NCBI GenBank assembly: GCA_026826555.1
Contig: JAKSZT010017954.1
Coordinates: 7,885,514 to 7,949,513 of the forward strand
Reading direction: 5' to 3'
Source of the DNA: Tolypeutes matacus
Lineage: Eukaryota; Chordata; Mammalia; Cingulata; Chlamyphoridae
Length of the DNA stretch: 64,000 nucleotides
Shown: positions 35,341 to 48,400 of the stretch, piece by piece
Layout of the letters: every line of letters begins with the position of its first letter
Numbering within the stretch: position 1 is the stretch's first letter
The notes under the pieces: generated by a model
Seen by the model: only the letters and a program-made list of their open reading frames with translations
Database searches by the model: none
What the model was told of the DNA's origin: nothing
Program-made: the position numbers and the translations under genes

Positions 35341-35652
35341 TTTCCACAATGAATATGTATCACTGTCAGAATCAGGAAAAGGGCACTCCTTTTTAAATGG
35401 AGATAACCACTGTGGGGAAGTGCATTTCCCAGGGTAAAATGAAAGGTATGGTTTCCGAGCACAGGTCAAAGGAGAGGCCCATCAGCTGCTCTCAGCTCCC
35501 AATTGCAACTGCCACTGCGGTCTGAGGCTTCGACCTAAGTAATAATTCACGCAGGTCTCAGCTCTTTATCTGGGGGTGGATCTCTACCACTGGAGTGTGG
35601 AGCGGTGTGGACTCCAAGGAACAGTTACTCCTGCCCTTCCAGAAGTGGCTTT

Positions 35653-36048
35653 TGTGGTGGGATGGATTACCGCCCCCCCCCCCGAGTTCACATCCTAGTC
35701 CCTAACCCCTGTGAATGCCACTGTATACACCAAAAGTATGGCTTTCACGATGGGGTGGGCCCTAAACGCAATCGCAGGTGTCCCTACAAGGGGGAGGCAG
35801 AGGGACATTCAGGGGCAGCGGACCGGAAGGCCACGTGAGGACTTGAAGCTTGAAGGCGGAGGAAGGGGTAGAAGCTGAGAGGGGCGAGGAAACAGACTCC
35901 CCTCAGAGCCGCCAGGAAAGCCAGCCCTGCCGACACTTGACTTGGTGCCCTGAGACTGATTCTGGACTTCTGACTAAGGATGCCTTCATGTTGTCTGGAG
36001 CCATGAAGTTTGTGGTCCTTTGTTACATGGCGTAGGAAGCTCACACAG
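35653..36048 (+). mobile_element. MaLR-type (MLT1/MST-like) solo LTR
   Basis: It starts TGTGGTGGGATGGATTA and carries the MaLR word 'cagccctgccgacacttgac' and 'agtttgtggtcctttgttac' near the end. A C11 run at 35673-35683 interrupts the left part. It is a non-coding relic of an ERVL-related retroelement. Confidence 0.65.
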
Positions 36049-36609
36049 ATGTATCTGGGGGGCTTTGTTTATGAAATAAAGTCCCTTTTCCCAAGAGCTC
36101 ACTAGGTTTGTGAGGAGTGCGTCTTAGCTTCGTTTGGACTCAGGGGACGCTGTGGCTGGTTGGGGGAGGCAGGGGCAGGTACTGGACTGCCCAGCTGGGG
36201 CTGAGGGTGCCCTGCAAACTACCCCTGGAAGGCCCGCAGCCGGAGATGCAGGGCAGGGGTGCCTGACGGGGACCCCACCCCGTCCAAACCCTGGGGGATG
36301 CTCGTAGTGTCTGCAGTGATGAAATGGGAAAATGAGGAGCAAGCAGGAAGGGCCTAGGAGAAATAGTCATGCCCTGCCTGCAACTCTTGAGAATGATGAT
36401 CATACCAGAATTCCACTTAGCACTTCCAAGAGGCTATGCTGATGGCCCCACGTGGTCCATGTTGGGAATCTGAATGCTTGTGTGGCCGATTTGACGGGAG
36501 GGGCAGGCTTGGTGCAGAAACCGAGGTCTCTGCACATGTGTGTGGTAGGGGCAGGAGTCAGTGAATAGATTCTTAGTGGGAATAAATGGAAGGAAGGTCC
36601 ATGACCTTG

Positions 36610-36760
36610 GTTCCTGCTTGGTCTCTGTCGGACACTGGCTGTGTGACCCAGTGAGAGGTACTCAACTTCTCTGTTCCTTAGTTTTCCCCTATGAAAATGG
36701 GGATAATTGTATTTACACCAGAGGGTTGCTATGGGCATAAAGCTCATTCTATTCGGAAAT
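36610..36760 (+). repeat. MIR element
   Basis: It has 'ctggctgtgtgacccagtg', 'cctatgaaaatggggataat' and 'ggttgctatgggcataaag'. Confidence 0.75.
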
Positions 36761-37044
36761 GCTCAGTTCTGGAGGCTTCATACATTTGGGTTCTCTGACT
36801 CTATTTCATTGTGACCCACACAGAGGAAGTTAAGAGGAACCAATGTCATTCTGTAGTCATCACAGAAGTCAGACAACCCCCTACACCCTCATCCCAAGCC
36901 CAGAGTTCTTTCACGACACCTTCTGTGCCAGTAGTGGCCATTCTGGAAATTGAGATTAATTGGCTGAGTTCTCTGCCTCCCTGTGCAAATAAACACAGAA
37001 AAGTGTTCAGAGCATTTGAGCAGGGGCTTGATGGAAATGCCCTA

Positions 37045-37290
37045 TGGACAGAGGGGCTAACAGACTTAGAATTTAGGGTGGCCTCTGCCACTACCTACCT
37101 GGGTGAGGTTAGGCAGATCCCTTAGTAACTCAGCATCTGACTCCTTGTCCATTTAATAGATAATAGTAATAAGGAGAAGAGTAATAATACTTATAATAGT
37201 GACAATAATAGTAATACTAATAAAAGGGATATCTGCCTTTTCTACCTCCTAGAGCTTTTGTAAGACATTTAATGCACTTTACTAAACAAT
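37045..37290 (+). repeat. MIR element with an AAT-rich expansion
   Basis: MIR words ('ggcctctgccactacctacc', then 'ctccttgtccatttaatag') surround a 37155-37225 segment where the normal 'ataataat' word has grown into about 70 bases of irregular AAT/AGT units. Confidence 0.65.
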
Positions 37291-38002
37291 GTAAGGTGAC
37301 ACTGATATAAGACCTAATTTTGACAGGTCTGTTAATGAGGTGATCTTCAATTTCATCTCTGTATTTAGGCTCGTTGTATCCATCTCTGCTCCAAGCTGGA
37401 GGCTGAAGTTGGTCAACACCTAATTCTGTCTGAAAACAGACAGAGACTTAAGCTCACATGGCTAAAGCATCTCTGCTTTTTTCTCATTTAAAGAATGTCA
37501 TTTAGGCTTTCAGGTGTCTCTTGACAGCTTCCACCTGGCATTAAGAATAGCCTTAAGAAGAGATGAGATCCCATTGTTGGTCTCATTCTGGAGAGTTCCT
37601 TTTACTTCACCAATGACCCCTGACAAGTAATTCTTACCGAATACCTTCAGATAGAGAGAGGAAAGTCATATCTGCTGTGGGTGGGAGGGTCGTCAGGAGC
37701 CAAACAGCAACCAATTGTAAATCTAGATAAAGAAAGGCAAATTTTCTCCGGATGAGCAAATCGTTGACATTTGGATTTACCATGATTCTGTCTGCAAGGC
37801 CTATGAGCTTGCTAGATATGGGCACTTGTTCTGAAACAAGGCCCCAGAAGCTAAGATGACCTGTTGAAAACCCAGACCCTGTTCCTTCATCAGTGCCTGA
37901 ACAGTTTCCCAAGAGCTTCGCCCTCTTGTCTTGCCTTATGCCACCACCTGCAATGGACTGCTCCATGTGCCCACTGCCCTGAGCTACTTAGAAGTCACCA
38001 CA

Positions 38003-38289
38003 TGTGTGGTAGAGTGAATGATGTGCCCAAACTAAAGATACGCTATCTAGGTGTGGCCAAATGGAATGAGGGCAGGCCTTAAGCCATATGACTGGAGGAA
38101 GAGATGCAAGCCAGGGAACTCCAACGATTGCAGCAAGCCAGCACCAGAATGCTGCTTTAGGGTGAAAGCAAGACCTTGCAGATGACTTGATATTGGACTT
38201 CTAGCCTCCCAAACGATGAGCCAATAAATTCTTGTTGTCAAGCCCATGCATTGTGTGGTATTTGTCAGCAGCCCTGGCAAACTAAGACA
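38003..38289 (+). mobile_element. MaLR-like solo LTR, internally deleted
   Basis: It starts TGTGTGGTAGAGTGAATG and ends 'ggcaaactaagaca'. It shares the right-hand half ('gatgagccaataaattcttg', then 'gtgtggtatttgtcagcagc') with the LTR at 49163-49866. It is shorter than that copy, so it probably has an internal deletion. Confidence 0.65.
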
Positions 38290-38680
38290 ATCCATATCAG
38301 GCTTTCTTTCATCTCTGGCTTTTGCCTATTCCCTCTGCTGGAACACCATTCTCTCTTCCTTGTGTCCTCCTCCAAACCAATTCCTCCTCCATGCCTCAAC
38401 TTCTCTGACATTCCTCTGGCAAGTCTTCTTTAACTCCCCAAAGTTGAATTTGCTTTCCTTCGTATGTGATTCCTATTATTCCATATCTAGCTTTATCACG
38501 GCACCTTCAACAGTGTGTGAAAAGTACCTGCTGACATTTCTGCTTTGTCCATTGGACTATAAAAGGCCATGTCCTGCCTGCAGGTTTATCTCCAGCCTTT
38601 AGCATAGCACCTAGTTGCTTTGTACCCCCAGTACAAAGTTGGCACTAGAACAATATTGCTGAATAGAAAAATGAATACAT
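38290..38680 (+). repeat. L2 LINE 3' part
   Basis: It has 'ttgcctattccctctgctgg', then 'tagcatagcacctagttgc' and 'attgctgaatagaaaaatg', the plus-orientation L2 end. Confidence 0.7.
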
Positions 38681-38689
38681 ATTGTGTTG

Positions 38690-39905
38690 AGATTGGGCAA
38701 AACAACCAATGCATTGATGAAAATCCACTCACAAAGAGACACAAGTGACAAATGGTAATAGTCAACAAAATGGACCATGTGTAAATTTTAAAGCAAGAAG
38801 AGGAGCTGAATAGAGCACAGTCACAATTATGAGACTCAAAGAGTGGAAAAGATCAAATGTGGGTGAAGAAAAGATAATGTGGTAATCAAATAGAGGATCA
38901 AGAATCAGAAAACCAGAAGCAAATGGGTCCCGGCTGAGTAGGAGTAGGAAAGAAATGAATAGTTGATGGAAGTGATAAAAAAGAATGATGATGTGGGGCT
39001 GGACGTCCCTTCCGTGCTATGGAAATACTAGTATCAATTGTTAAAAATTGGGGAAATTGAGGTACTTTGTTCTGAGGTTGAGAAGTGAAACTAAGGTGGG
39101 TTTTTGTAGAGCCCCATTAGAGTATCCTTGACCCAATTTGGGCTCCAGAAGAAACACCACACAGTTCAGGGACCTCTTTCTTCCTCAGGAAACAGCCAGA
39201 CAATAGCCCAAGGTTAAGCCCATGATCCTCTGTCCATGAACTAGATCCCAAGATTTCAGAAAATATTTCAGCCACAATGGTATATGGTAGAGCACAAGTA
39301 AAATGTGTGATAGAGCTGTCTGGTCCTCTGATTAGTAACTAGATCACTAAAATGGCACTGGGATAGGTCAGACTTCCTTCTACAAAATCACAAATAAGGC
39401 ATGTGGTTAGGAGTGACATCCCTCTGTTTCAGTAACCAGATCACAAACATGGCACATGGGTAAGTGGGAGAGCATTCCATTTAGGAATCAGATCACAAAT
39501 TCAGCCGGTGGTTAAACTGTGTCCTCTCCCTTTTAATAAACATCAAAATTATGGCTGGTGGTATTGTTTCTCAGATCACAAACTGAGCAAATGGCTAAGC
39601 TGTGCAATGCTGCATTTATTGCATTCAATTATAGATCCTGGCCTCATCTCTCTTAAGTTTTATTTCTTGCCCGTGAAGCTTTAATTAGCTAAAGAAAAAC
39701 AAATACTTTATAGAAAAAAGATAACAGAGGTTATAAAAATCACCAGCTCCCTATAAGCACTCAAAAAGGCCAGTCAAGATCATGTCAAAGAAGTTAGAAT
39801 ACCCCTGGATTTGATGATGTATGGGCATCAGAGCATCAATGGGATAGAACCAGAACATTCCATTTGAAGCCTTTTTTGCCTTTGTGGATCATCACATTTG
39901 AGAAC
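38690..39905. other. Intron stretch without identified features
   Basis: AT-rich. Around 39260-39600 there are several loosely repeated 'agatcacaaa-ggca' words spaced 60-110 bases apart, possibly a very old tandem structure. No gene. Confidence 0.35.
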
Positions 39906-39913
39906 AGCTGGGT

Positions 39914-40333
39914 GTGATAATTTGGATGATTGCTTAGCAAATATGTACTCCCCTCACCCTTCCAATGTAGAGCAGCATATATTCTTGGCCCACTGGTTTT
40001 GGACTTGACTGTGTGACTTTTGGGCAATGGGATGTTAGCGGGCACGACAGGAGCAGAGGCAGTTGGGCATGTCTTCTTGCCCAATGCCCATCTCAATGAG
40101 AAAAGCTTTCTCTGAGTTTCTGCTGCCCACTCAGGCTGGGCCCAGCATGGTCACACGTAGAGCAGACCTGCACTTGAACTTGCAGCTTGAAGCAGAACCT
40201 CCCAGCTGAGTCCAGACTAGATCAGCTGAACCTCGGCTATGCAAACCCGTCATGAATGGCAACACTTCTTGTTAAATGGCATTGAGTTTGGGGTGGTTTG
40301 TGGTGTAGATCATTGTGCAACACTAACTGATGT
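39914..40333 (+). repeat. Probable MaLR LTR relic
   Basis: It opens TGTGATAATTTGGATGATTG and closes with 'tttggggtggtttgtggtgt', then 'aacactaactgatg', the usual MLT1-like end. The family call is by eye. Confidence 0.5.
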
Positions 40334-40689
40334 GCTTGGGAGTTCCAAGGGCAAGAGCAACCACACAATGGGAGCAGGACTCAGCACAGGGAAAAGGCCA
40401 CACAGCTGGACCTCGACCTGGAGTGGAGACCGGGTCAAACCGAAAACCAGAGACGAGAGCTGACCTAGCCTTTGTGGAGAAGAAGGTGTGCAGAGATGAA
40501 CTTCACCCAAAGGACTTGCCCGGGCTCCTGGTTCTCTCCACACTGAAGAAATGCTATGGGCTCCTGAAACTCATCCTATTTTATGGAAAATTCTATTCCA
40601 CATGCAAAGGACGGGTGTACTGGGAGAGACAAACACAAACTTTGAAACCTGCAAAAGGAGTTCAAGTCATAAAAATTGCAGGAGCCTGA

Positions 40690-42050
40690 ATAAAATATAC
40701 TTTTGAAAAACGTTTATAGGAAATAAGTAAACTTTAGATAGCATTTGCTTTGTGAATCTCTATAGTATTCATATATACTTATTTGTTGATTAGAGGAAAA
40801 GTACTCAATATATAAGAAAGATTGTTTTTACAATATTAATAATTCAGGAGTACAAATGTCAGGAGAAGCAATGAAAAAATAAATTTTAGTAGAAAAAATA
40901 CACTCAACGATGCAGACTGCAAAACAAACATCATTAGCTCTTTCACGTAGAAAGAAGGATTCAGGGAGAGAAAAGATATGAGAAGAGATGATAAATGTTG
41001 AAGAACATAGAATAGTGACATACAGAAAATGGTTATTTCTGAAGAAGATCCCCAACCAATAACAAAAAATATAATAGATAATTTTCCTGGTAATATAGAT
41101 GTCCAGATCTATAGGGCTGTCAACCAGGTAACATAATTTAAAATGTCAACACTTGGGCGTAGCCTCATGAGGTGTTTGAAATGCAAGAATAAAGAAAAAT
41201 CTCTGCAGACATCTTAATGTAAAAAGAGGGTAAGAAAAATCAGGCCTTCTCAGACATCCTCTGGAACTCCAAACTCCAGAAGATAATGGAGAAACATCTT
41301 TGAATTTTTAGGGGAAAGAGGTTTTACTTAAGAATTTAAAACCCAGATAGTTTATGACCATCTGCAGAGGCAAAAACATATAAATCAGCTCTACAAGTGC
41401 TCAATTATGCAAAGCATAAAACCTACCACCCTTCCTAAATAACTTATCTAAAATGCACACCAGCCAACTGAGAGATGAATCAAAATAAAGAGTTCAAGAA
41501 TGGGGGGACGCATGATAAAGAAGCTATCTCCGAGAACTCAAAGCTCAAGAAGTTTATTTTAAAATGAATGTTATAAACACAATTGTAGAACAAAATGCAA
41601 ATGAGACTACTTTTGAAAGGCAAGACATAACATGAGAAGCAAATAATTTAACAATAACAAATTGGATCAAAATCCCATGTTTATATAAACAAATACCAGA
41701 AAGTAAGAATAGAAGGGATAAGAAGAAAAACAGTGTGCTAATTTCCTCATTTAAATGGAGGGGCCATTCTTATTTAATTGCATTGGTTAGTAGATTAATG
41801 GTAAAAGGTAGTGGTAGTAACAGACATATTTACCATGTTTGTGATTTTAATTAAAATGCCTATAGAGGCAGTGTATAATTGTTTTCTCTTTTCCAAATTT
41901 TGTTCTGTGGAAAATAATTCCAGGAGGCAAAATGATCTTCAGAAAGGTCTTCTGAAGTAAATATGAATAAGAAATACAGCCTATGATTTCCCTTACTTGA
42001 AAATTAAAAATGGATATTAGTATAATCATAGTCTCATAGTTAGGAGATCT
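40690..42050 (+). repeat. L1/HAL1-like AT-rich remnant
   Basis: It has A-rich plus-strand text such as 'ggaactccaaactccagaag' and 'gaaaaatcaggccttctcag', similar to the degraded 5' half of old L1/HAL1 elements. No frame survives. Confidence 0.45.
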
Positions 42051-42114
42051 GTTTCAATTGGGGCAGTCTAGTGTTTGCCAACAATTAAAGCATGGAAATT
42101 TTTTTTTCATGAAA

Positions 42115-43105
42115 TATGGTGGTAGACATTGAGGTTGTTCCCTAACATCCATCCTGTCCCAGATGGGCATGTGACCCAATTTTGACCAAAGAGACATACT
42201 ACGATGCCAGTTCTTGGGAAGCATTTTCATCATTCTTGAGAGAGAGCCACAGCAAGGGACGGTCTCTCGACACTCTGGGTATTGTCCTGTGTAGATACGT
42301 CACGTGGCACCACAACAGCTGCCTTGCTACCTGCATGAACATCACCTTGCTCCAGTTACCATTGCCGTGTACCCAACTAACGATGATTTTATTATGCACA
42401 TGGATTGGAGATTGGAAAGGACACCTGGGGACAGCTTGCCTGTGCTCTGTAGTGTCTGGGGCCTCATCTGGGGAAACTCAAAAGCTGGGGGTGGCTTGGG
42501 GTAGCTGGGGATGGAATCATCTGAAGGCTCCATTCACTCCCATGTCTAGAGCCTCACTGGGAGGATCCGAGACTAGGATTACACCCATCATGCCTACCCG
42601 TGGCCTCTCCACGTGGTTTAGCTTCCTCACAGAACGCCTCAGGGTAGGTGGGCATCTGACACAGCATCTCAGGGCTCCAAGTGTGAGTGGCCCAGCAAAG
42701 GAGGGCAGGGGCTTCATCCATCGCCTTTTCTGACCTTGCATTGGAAATCATGCGCCATCACTCCCTGCATTCTAATGGTTCCAGATAAGCCACAGCCAAC
42801 CAGAGCCAAGGGATGGGAGGGAGGACCCCACCTCTCAACGGGAGGACGGCCAAGGTCCCGTTACAGAAGATCCCGTAGCGTTGCAGCCCTATTTGGAGAA
42901 CACCAAATGCCTCCAATGTCAACACTAAGGATGGCAGAGGAGGACCGAAAGGAACCTGGGTTATCGTTGAGCCACTGAGCCAACCAACCCCAAAGCTTGC
43001 CCTAACTTTGAACTTCCATTGTGTGAGCTATTTTCTTATCGCTTATTAAGCCAGTATGCATGGGTTTTTGCTACTTGCGGAAAAAGCATTCTAACAGAAA
43101 CAAAC
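42115..43105 (+). repeat. Composite old repeat (ERVL-like LTR pieces plus a second element)
   Basis: The left part ('gatgggcatgtgacccaat') and the right end ('taagccagtatgcatggg') look like the two ends of one old LTR. About 42456-42958 between them reads like a different element ('gcctctccacgtggttta'). The assignment of both is tentative. An unbroken 183-codon plus frame inside is not a gene. Confidence 0.35.
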
Positions 43106-43184
43106 ACCTGCTAATATCCTGCACAGCCAGAGGGGAGGAGAATATTGCCCAGGTAGTGCTGTGTCCTGGGAAAGAATGTGGCTT

Positions 43185-43375
43185 TCAAGACGGAGAGACC
43201 CGGGATGTGATCGCTGAGTCTTCCTGGGCATTTCTGAACCCCTCACAATCAAGCCTCTGTTCCCTTATCTGTAAAATGGGGATAATAATACTAAGAGGGT
43301 TGTGAGGAGGATGAAATGAATCGATGTTTGTACAACGTTTATTTCTGTGCAAGCGCTTAATAAATGGTTTCGTTT
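43185..43375 (+). repeat. MIR element
   Basis: It is a near full copy: 'cttatctgtaaaatggggat', 'gttgtgaggaggatgaaatg' and 'caagcgcttaataaatgg'. Confidence 0.8.
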
Positions 43376-43379
43376 TTAC

Positions 43380-45375
43380 CATTTTGTAAAAATCAATTTT
43401 ACCATGTTTTACCATTATATGTATATGGCAGCATGTTGGAGGAAAAAAGTCACATTAAAGATACATCCTTTCTATATTTTTCTAACATTTGTGTGTGTGT
43501 GTTAGGCATTTATTGAAGTAATCATCCCTCCTCCTCTAAAAGAATGTACTTTTAAAAGTAAAGTATCAGGGAAGCATCTGTCACTAAAATATAGTTCAGG
43601 GATCTTCACTGTCTTGATGGAGAAATTTTGCAAAAGAACATAAATCCATCCAAACTGAGTTAAGCAACCAAGGGCTGTTTTGGAAGGATATGCAGGGACA
43701 CCGTAGACTCCTAGGAGAGGAAAGGAAGGACGGTGGGGGTCTCAGGACTCAGGACCCATGCAACAGGACATGGGACTTCTGGGAAGGGAGCCTGCTGCTC
43801 TGCCTCCCTCTTTCTGGGACTCTTAGGAACCTCTGCTCTTTCTGCTTCTCTTTGCACATGGTGGAAAGGGGCCCTGCAGGCTCCTTCTCAGGTGCCAACA
43901 AAGATGGAATGGAATTGCCAAGGGCCAATCTGACAAGATCCACAAATCTCCCAGCCCATCTTGGTCAGTTGTCCGTGCTACATTCCGATTGTGACCAGGA
44001 GGGAGAGGTGCATGGCTCATACCTTAGGGAGGCTTGGGGGCAGGCTGCAAATGTCAAATTAGGTGTCTGCTTTTGTCCTAATAGCAAAGTCTAGCTTCTT
44101 GGCAAATTATTTGAAGGACAGGACTCACTTGGTGTGACATTTGGAGAATAGCAACTTGAACATGGGATGATTCAAGAAACAAATGCCTGCAGCGACCTTG
44201 CGGGAGCCCACGGAGAGGGGGCTGTGACTGCCGTTTGAGCTGACTCTCAGTCCTCCCTTCCCCGGGCGTTCTTGCACATTTTTCATCTGATGTTGCGAGC
44301 TGCCATTTTGTGTGGGTTCCCAGAGACACAGAATGCTCATCTTCACGGGGACTCAACAGTTGTTTCAGAAAGGCAGGGGATGAGTCAGAGCTCTTGGTAT
44401 TTTGCCCCTGTGGCTTAGCTGATTTCTTCCTGGGAGGCTGGCAGGATGGTTGGTGGCACAAGAGCAAGGCGTCCAAGTTTACAGTCAATTCTAAATTAAG
44501 AAAACCTCGACGCAGCCTGGAATCCAGCCAGAGAAATGCACCGGTACATTAGCTTCTCTGCTTCCTTTCGCAGCGTTTATGGATTCCTGCAAGCTGTGCT
44601 TGCCACGGGAGTGCTTTGAAAATACACTAATACATGTAGGCAAGAAAAATAAATAATAGGGCTTCTTGGAGCTTTCCTGGCTTTGAACTCCTTAATTATT
44701 AATACTTTTGGAAGTAATTGCCACATAGAACCTACAGGTCCTTCCTTGTGCCCCTAGCATTGCCTAACTTTGGAGTTATACCTTCTTGCAATTATATTTA
44801 GATTATAACCTATGGCACACTCATTTTATGCTAATTATAATCTCTATTCTTTATCTACTTTGCAATGTTTCTTGGTAAATCAGAGAAGGAAAATCCTGAA
44901 CACCCAGAATTCAAGATTGGTTAGAGGTTGTTGCTTAATTTATTCTCTCTCAGGTGTGAGGAGTACTGGGTAGAGGAAGAACCATGACTTCTAGTAATTT
45001 GACCCATCAAGATCACCACAGGTTTTTCTTATCCTTCCTCACCTTTGATTAACAAAGAGATGGTTCACCTTCCCCTCTTTATATGTTTCTCTTCTAGGTT
45101 CCCCAAGACCTCTTAGAAGTTGGGGCAGCTCATAGATGCACTGAAGCATCATCGGGACTCACTCCCCCAAGGCTCCCACCACAAATCGGAGTTAAAAACT
45201 TGAAAAACATTTAGTCTTTTTGCCCTCTAAAAATGAATGTTTTAGAAATATGGATTGTCTTTATTTTGGTCTTCCATAATTTGAGCTGGATCGGGCTCTC
45301 CACAACCTAGAAATGCCCCAATATCCCCAGAGACTGGCAGTACAGAGATGCTGGAGTTGGGCACATCCCAGTCCT
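43380..45375. other. Intron stretch without identified features
   Basis: No supported gene. Small (GT)n at 43490-43502. Confidence 0.4.
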
Positions 45376-45379
45376 GAGC

Positions 45380-45715
45380 CAATGGAATTTGTAGCAGAGA
45401 CTGCTTGTTGTCTAGCCAACATCCACTCTCTCCTTTGTCCTGTACTGTTGAGGGGTGGCTATGTAAAAGGAAGAGGTGGAGTTCTGGGAACACTCTTGAA
45501 AAGGAGTTTACTCAGTTGGTGGATATGCTTTTCCCTCTCTCCTTCCTCTTTCTTCCTGCCTAGGATGCATCCCTGATGGCTGGAGCTATAGCAGCCATCT
45601 TGAGACAATGAAAGAAAGATCAAGTGAATTGCAGAGATTTCAGCCCTGACAGTCTTGAGCTGCTGAACCAATACCAGCAACTGCCTCCTCTGATAATCTC
45701 ATTAGGTAAGAAAAG
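45380..45715 (+). repeat. Old LTR-like repeat
   Basis: It has 'gagccaatggaatttgtagc', 'ggctggagctatagcagcc' and 'gagctgctgaaccaatacc', words shared by several ERVL/MaLR LTR families. The ends are not resolved. Confidence 0.4.
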
Positions 45716-46384
45716 TAGATTCTTCTATATTTTTGTCACTGAGGTCAGTCCTTCTTATAGGTAGTCAAACACTGGTCCCATCTCATGCACTCTCTGTCTT
45801 CTGCAAGAGGCCAAAAAATAGGGTTGTTGGATGAGCCCAACCCTGGTTGCCATTTAGTTGAGCGTGATCACGTTGGCTTTATCCTCCCTCTTCCAGTTAT
45901 CACAGCCATGGTGTAGGAGTAAAACAAAATCCTCTTCCTCCTTGGTGTCAATTAGTGGTGGTGACAGTTCTAGCTCCAGAAAAATTGGGGAGAAAAGAAA
46001 AGAACATTTCAAACTGATTTCTGATAAGAGTTTTCTGGGTGAGCCAAGAATCATCTCCCTCTTAGAACCACGAGGAAATCCAGCATCTCTAAATCCAGAG
46101 AGTCCTGATTAACTGACCCCTACCAAGATTCAGAAAGAATCGGGGATGGTGACAATCACCATTAACTAAAATCTGGTAACAAGTCTGATGGTGGTGGTGG
46201 TGGGGGGGAGGATACCAAACCATTGTAATCCATCTTTATAAAGCCCACTTCCCTGAGGGACCACTTTTTCCAGCTCTTAATTATTTGTTATGGTAGAAAG
46301 ACATAACTGAAATTAATTTCTGGCTCCACCACTAACTGTTCTGTGACTATTTGGACAAGTTAACAGCATAGTTGAGTAATCAGA

Positions 46385-46590
46385 AACACTGTGGTATTGT
46401 TAAGTGGTTAAGAATGCAGACTCTGGAGCCAGAATTCCTGGTGTCAGATCTCAGCTGTACCCCTTACCAGTGCTGTGACTTAGGGAACGTTACTTAGCTT
46501 CCCTGCTCCTCCTTATTCTTAGCTGTAAAATGGGGATAATAATGATAATGTCTTAAGATTGTTGTGAGGATTAAGTAAAATGATATTCTC
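46385..46590 (+). repeat. MIR element, nearly full length
   Basis: It has 'gttaagaatgcagactctgg', 'agctgtaaaatggggataat' and 'gttgtgaggattaagtaaa' in order. Confidence 0.85.
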
Positions 46591-46599
46591 TTTTTATTT

Positions 46600-46745
46600 A
46601 TAAAAGAGAGCCATGCTGAGTTGCTTGCCATGAAGCTAAGCTCCAGCTCCCTCGTTTGTCAAATGAGGCTAACGTGGAGCTAATACAGCTCCACTTACCT
46701 CATGAGCTGCTGTGACAGGAGGTATGTTAAACGCCTGATGGACCA
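46600..46745 (+). repeat. Second MIR-like fragment
   Basis: It has 'ctcgtttgtcaaatgaggc', then 'cttacctcatgagctgctg' and a diverged remainder, directly after the previous MIR. Confidence 0.45.
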
Positions 46746-46749
46746 GGAG

Positions 46750-48230
46750 AACCTCGAGACATGTGAATTTCCTCCCAGGTCTCCCTTTTCTTCTCGGACA
46801 GTGACTGAAGCCTACACAGTGGGTGGCTTCAGTGATCTCGTGTGACATGCTTTATGTCCTGGATTGGCATTTAAGAGAGAGGAAGTGGGGTAGGGACAGT
46901 AGAGAAGAAGCTAAAATGCAGGTAAATTCAGGGAGGGACCTCAGCAATGATTTAGTTGATATGATGCAAGAGACAGCCTGGCATTCACAGACGTGGACCC
47001 CGAATGCAGGAAAGTTCTGTCACTTTTGTACCAGCTGCACGATTACGGCAGATTTTTTTCTTTCTTTTTGGGTGGGCTATAAAGAGAGACCTGATTTTCC
47101 TAGGCTGAAAACGCTGTGTTTCTGAAGTCTCGTTATTGGGGAGGATTCCTTTTATGGTGGCATCTTCTTCCTTCCCTGTCAGATGTCACTGCTGTCACCA
47201 CACCTGATATTTGCTTTTCCCAGGGAAATGGTTTCTGGCAAGGCCCAATTTCTTCTGCTTTATTCTCAAATGCCCTCTTTATAATGATTCAAAAATGGGT
47301 TGCTACAGGACACAACCCAGGTTCTAAGTTTATGCTACCCTCATTCCGGAAATGCCTGGCTTATGGATGGCCAGCTTCTTGAGTATAAAGTTGATATCAA
47401 ACATTGGAATGCCCATAAGTGGATAAATAACAAATGGGAAAATGATTTAGTCATTTAAATTGGAACAAATTCCCAAAATATCTTTTTGTTATCACTTTGA
47501 TGAATCAGACTCCAGAGTTCTTAGGGAATATATCAAAATAGCTAATTAAAGTTTTTAAGATGATGGAAAGGAATTAATAATAAGGGAGCTAGAATGAGAG
47601 CGGGCATTATCTATCTGGTTGCAAGGGCAGAAGGACAGAAAAGGAAGGAAACTAAGAAATGATTGTGAAACAGACTCAAGGCATATACACATGTTCCAAA
47701 ACAGGGAAGGAATAGCATCTCATAGCAAATTCTGTGCTGTATTGGAAACATTACAAGTTTTAAACAAGAAACAGCACAATCACCGCCCCACCAATCTTAG
47801 CTCTGTATCATGTATTATTTGCTCAGCTTCACACCACTTCTGCCTCCTGATAACACGAGATAAGCCAAAAACCATGTCGATTGAAGATTTTGTATTGGGC
47901 ATCTATCTATATTGACAAAATCCATTGCTCTTTCCAATTTGGATCACGCTCTACCTGTCAGGAAAAAAGAGACTGGGGAGGAGGCTTCAGTTAGGTTTCC
48001 TTCTTCTTTTGTATTTTGGTTTGGCTATGGTCTGGCCCGCTGTGTTTCCCTATTTCTGTTGGCATCCAATGCAAGCAAGCTCCAGGCATCTTGGCTTTGC
48101 TCATGGCCCAAGTCCTGATCACCTCGTCCACTTTGCCCTCTGCTGCCTGATCTCCTTGTATGGCATCTAACGTCCTGCCTTATGATCTGCCTGGCTCTGG
48201 CTCCTTCCTGTAAGCCCTGACCCCCAGTGC
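46750..48230. other. Intron stretch without identified features
   Basis: No supported feature. Confidence 0.4.
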
Positions 48231-48234
48231 AAAG

Positions 48235-48400
48235 GTTCATCAGCTTCACGGGGGAACTTGTGAGAAAGGGACATTCTCAAATGCTGCCAAGACCTAGAGA
48301 ATCAGAGAGTCCTTAGTGGGGCACCCAGAATCCAGTGATTCTGACCCATCACTTGTGGTGCTCCCAGGTTTTCCTGGGGGTTTAAGATTGACGATCCCCT
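48235..48400 (+). repeat. Diverged MER5-type hAT fragment
   Basis: It has 'cttcacgggggaacttgtg', 'gattctgacccatcacttg' and 'aagattgacgatcccc'. Confidence 0.4.

Noticed and set aside
42182..42733. 183-codon plus-strand frame
   Set aside because: It crosses an old composite repeat, has no recognisable protein and no splice context.
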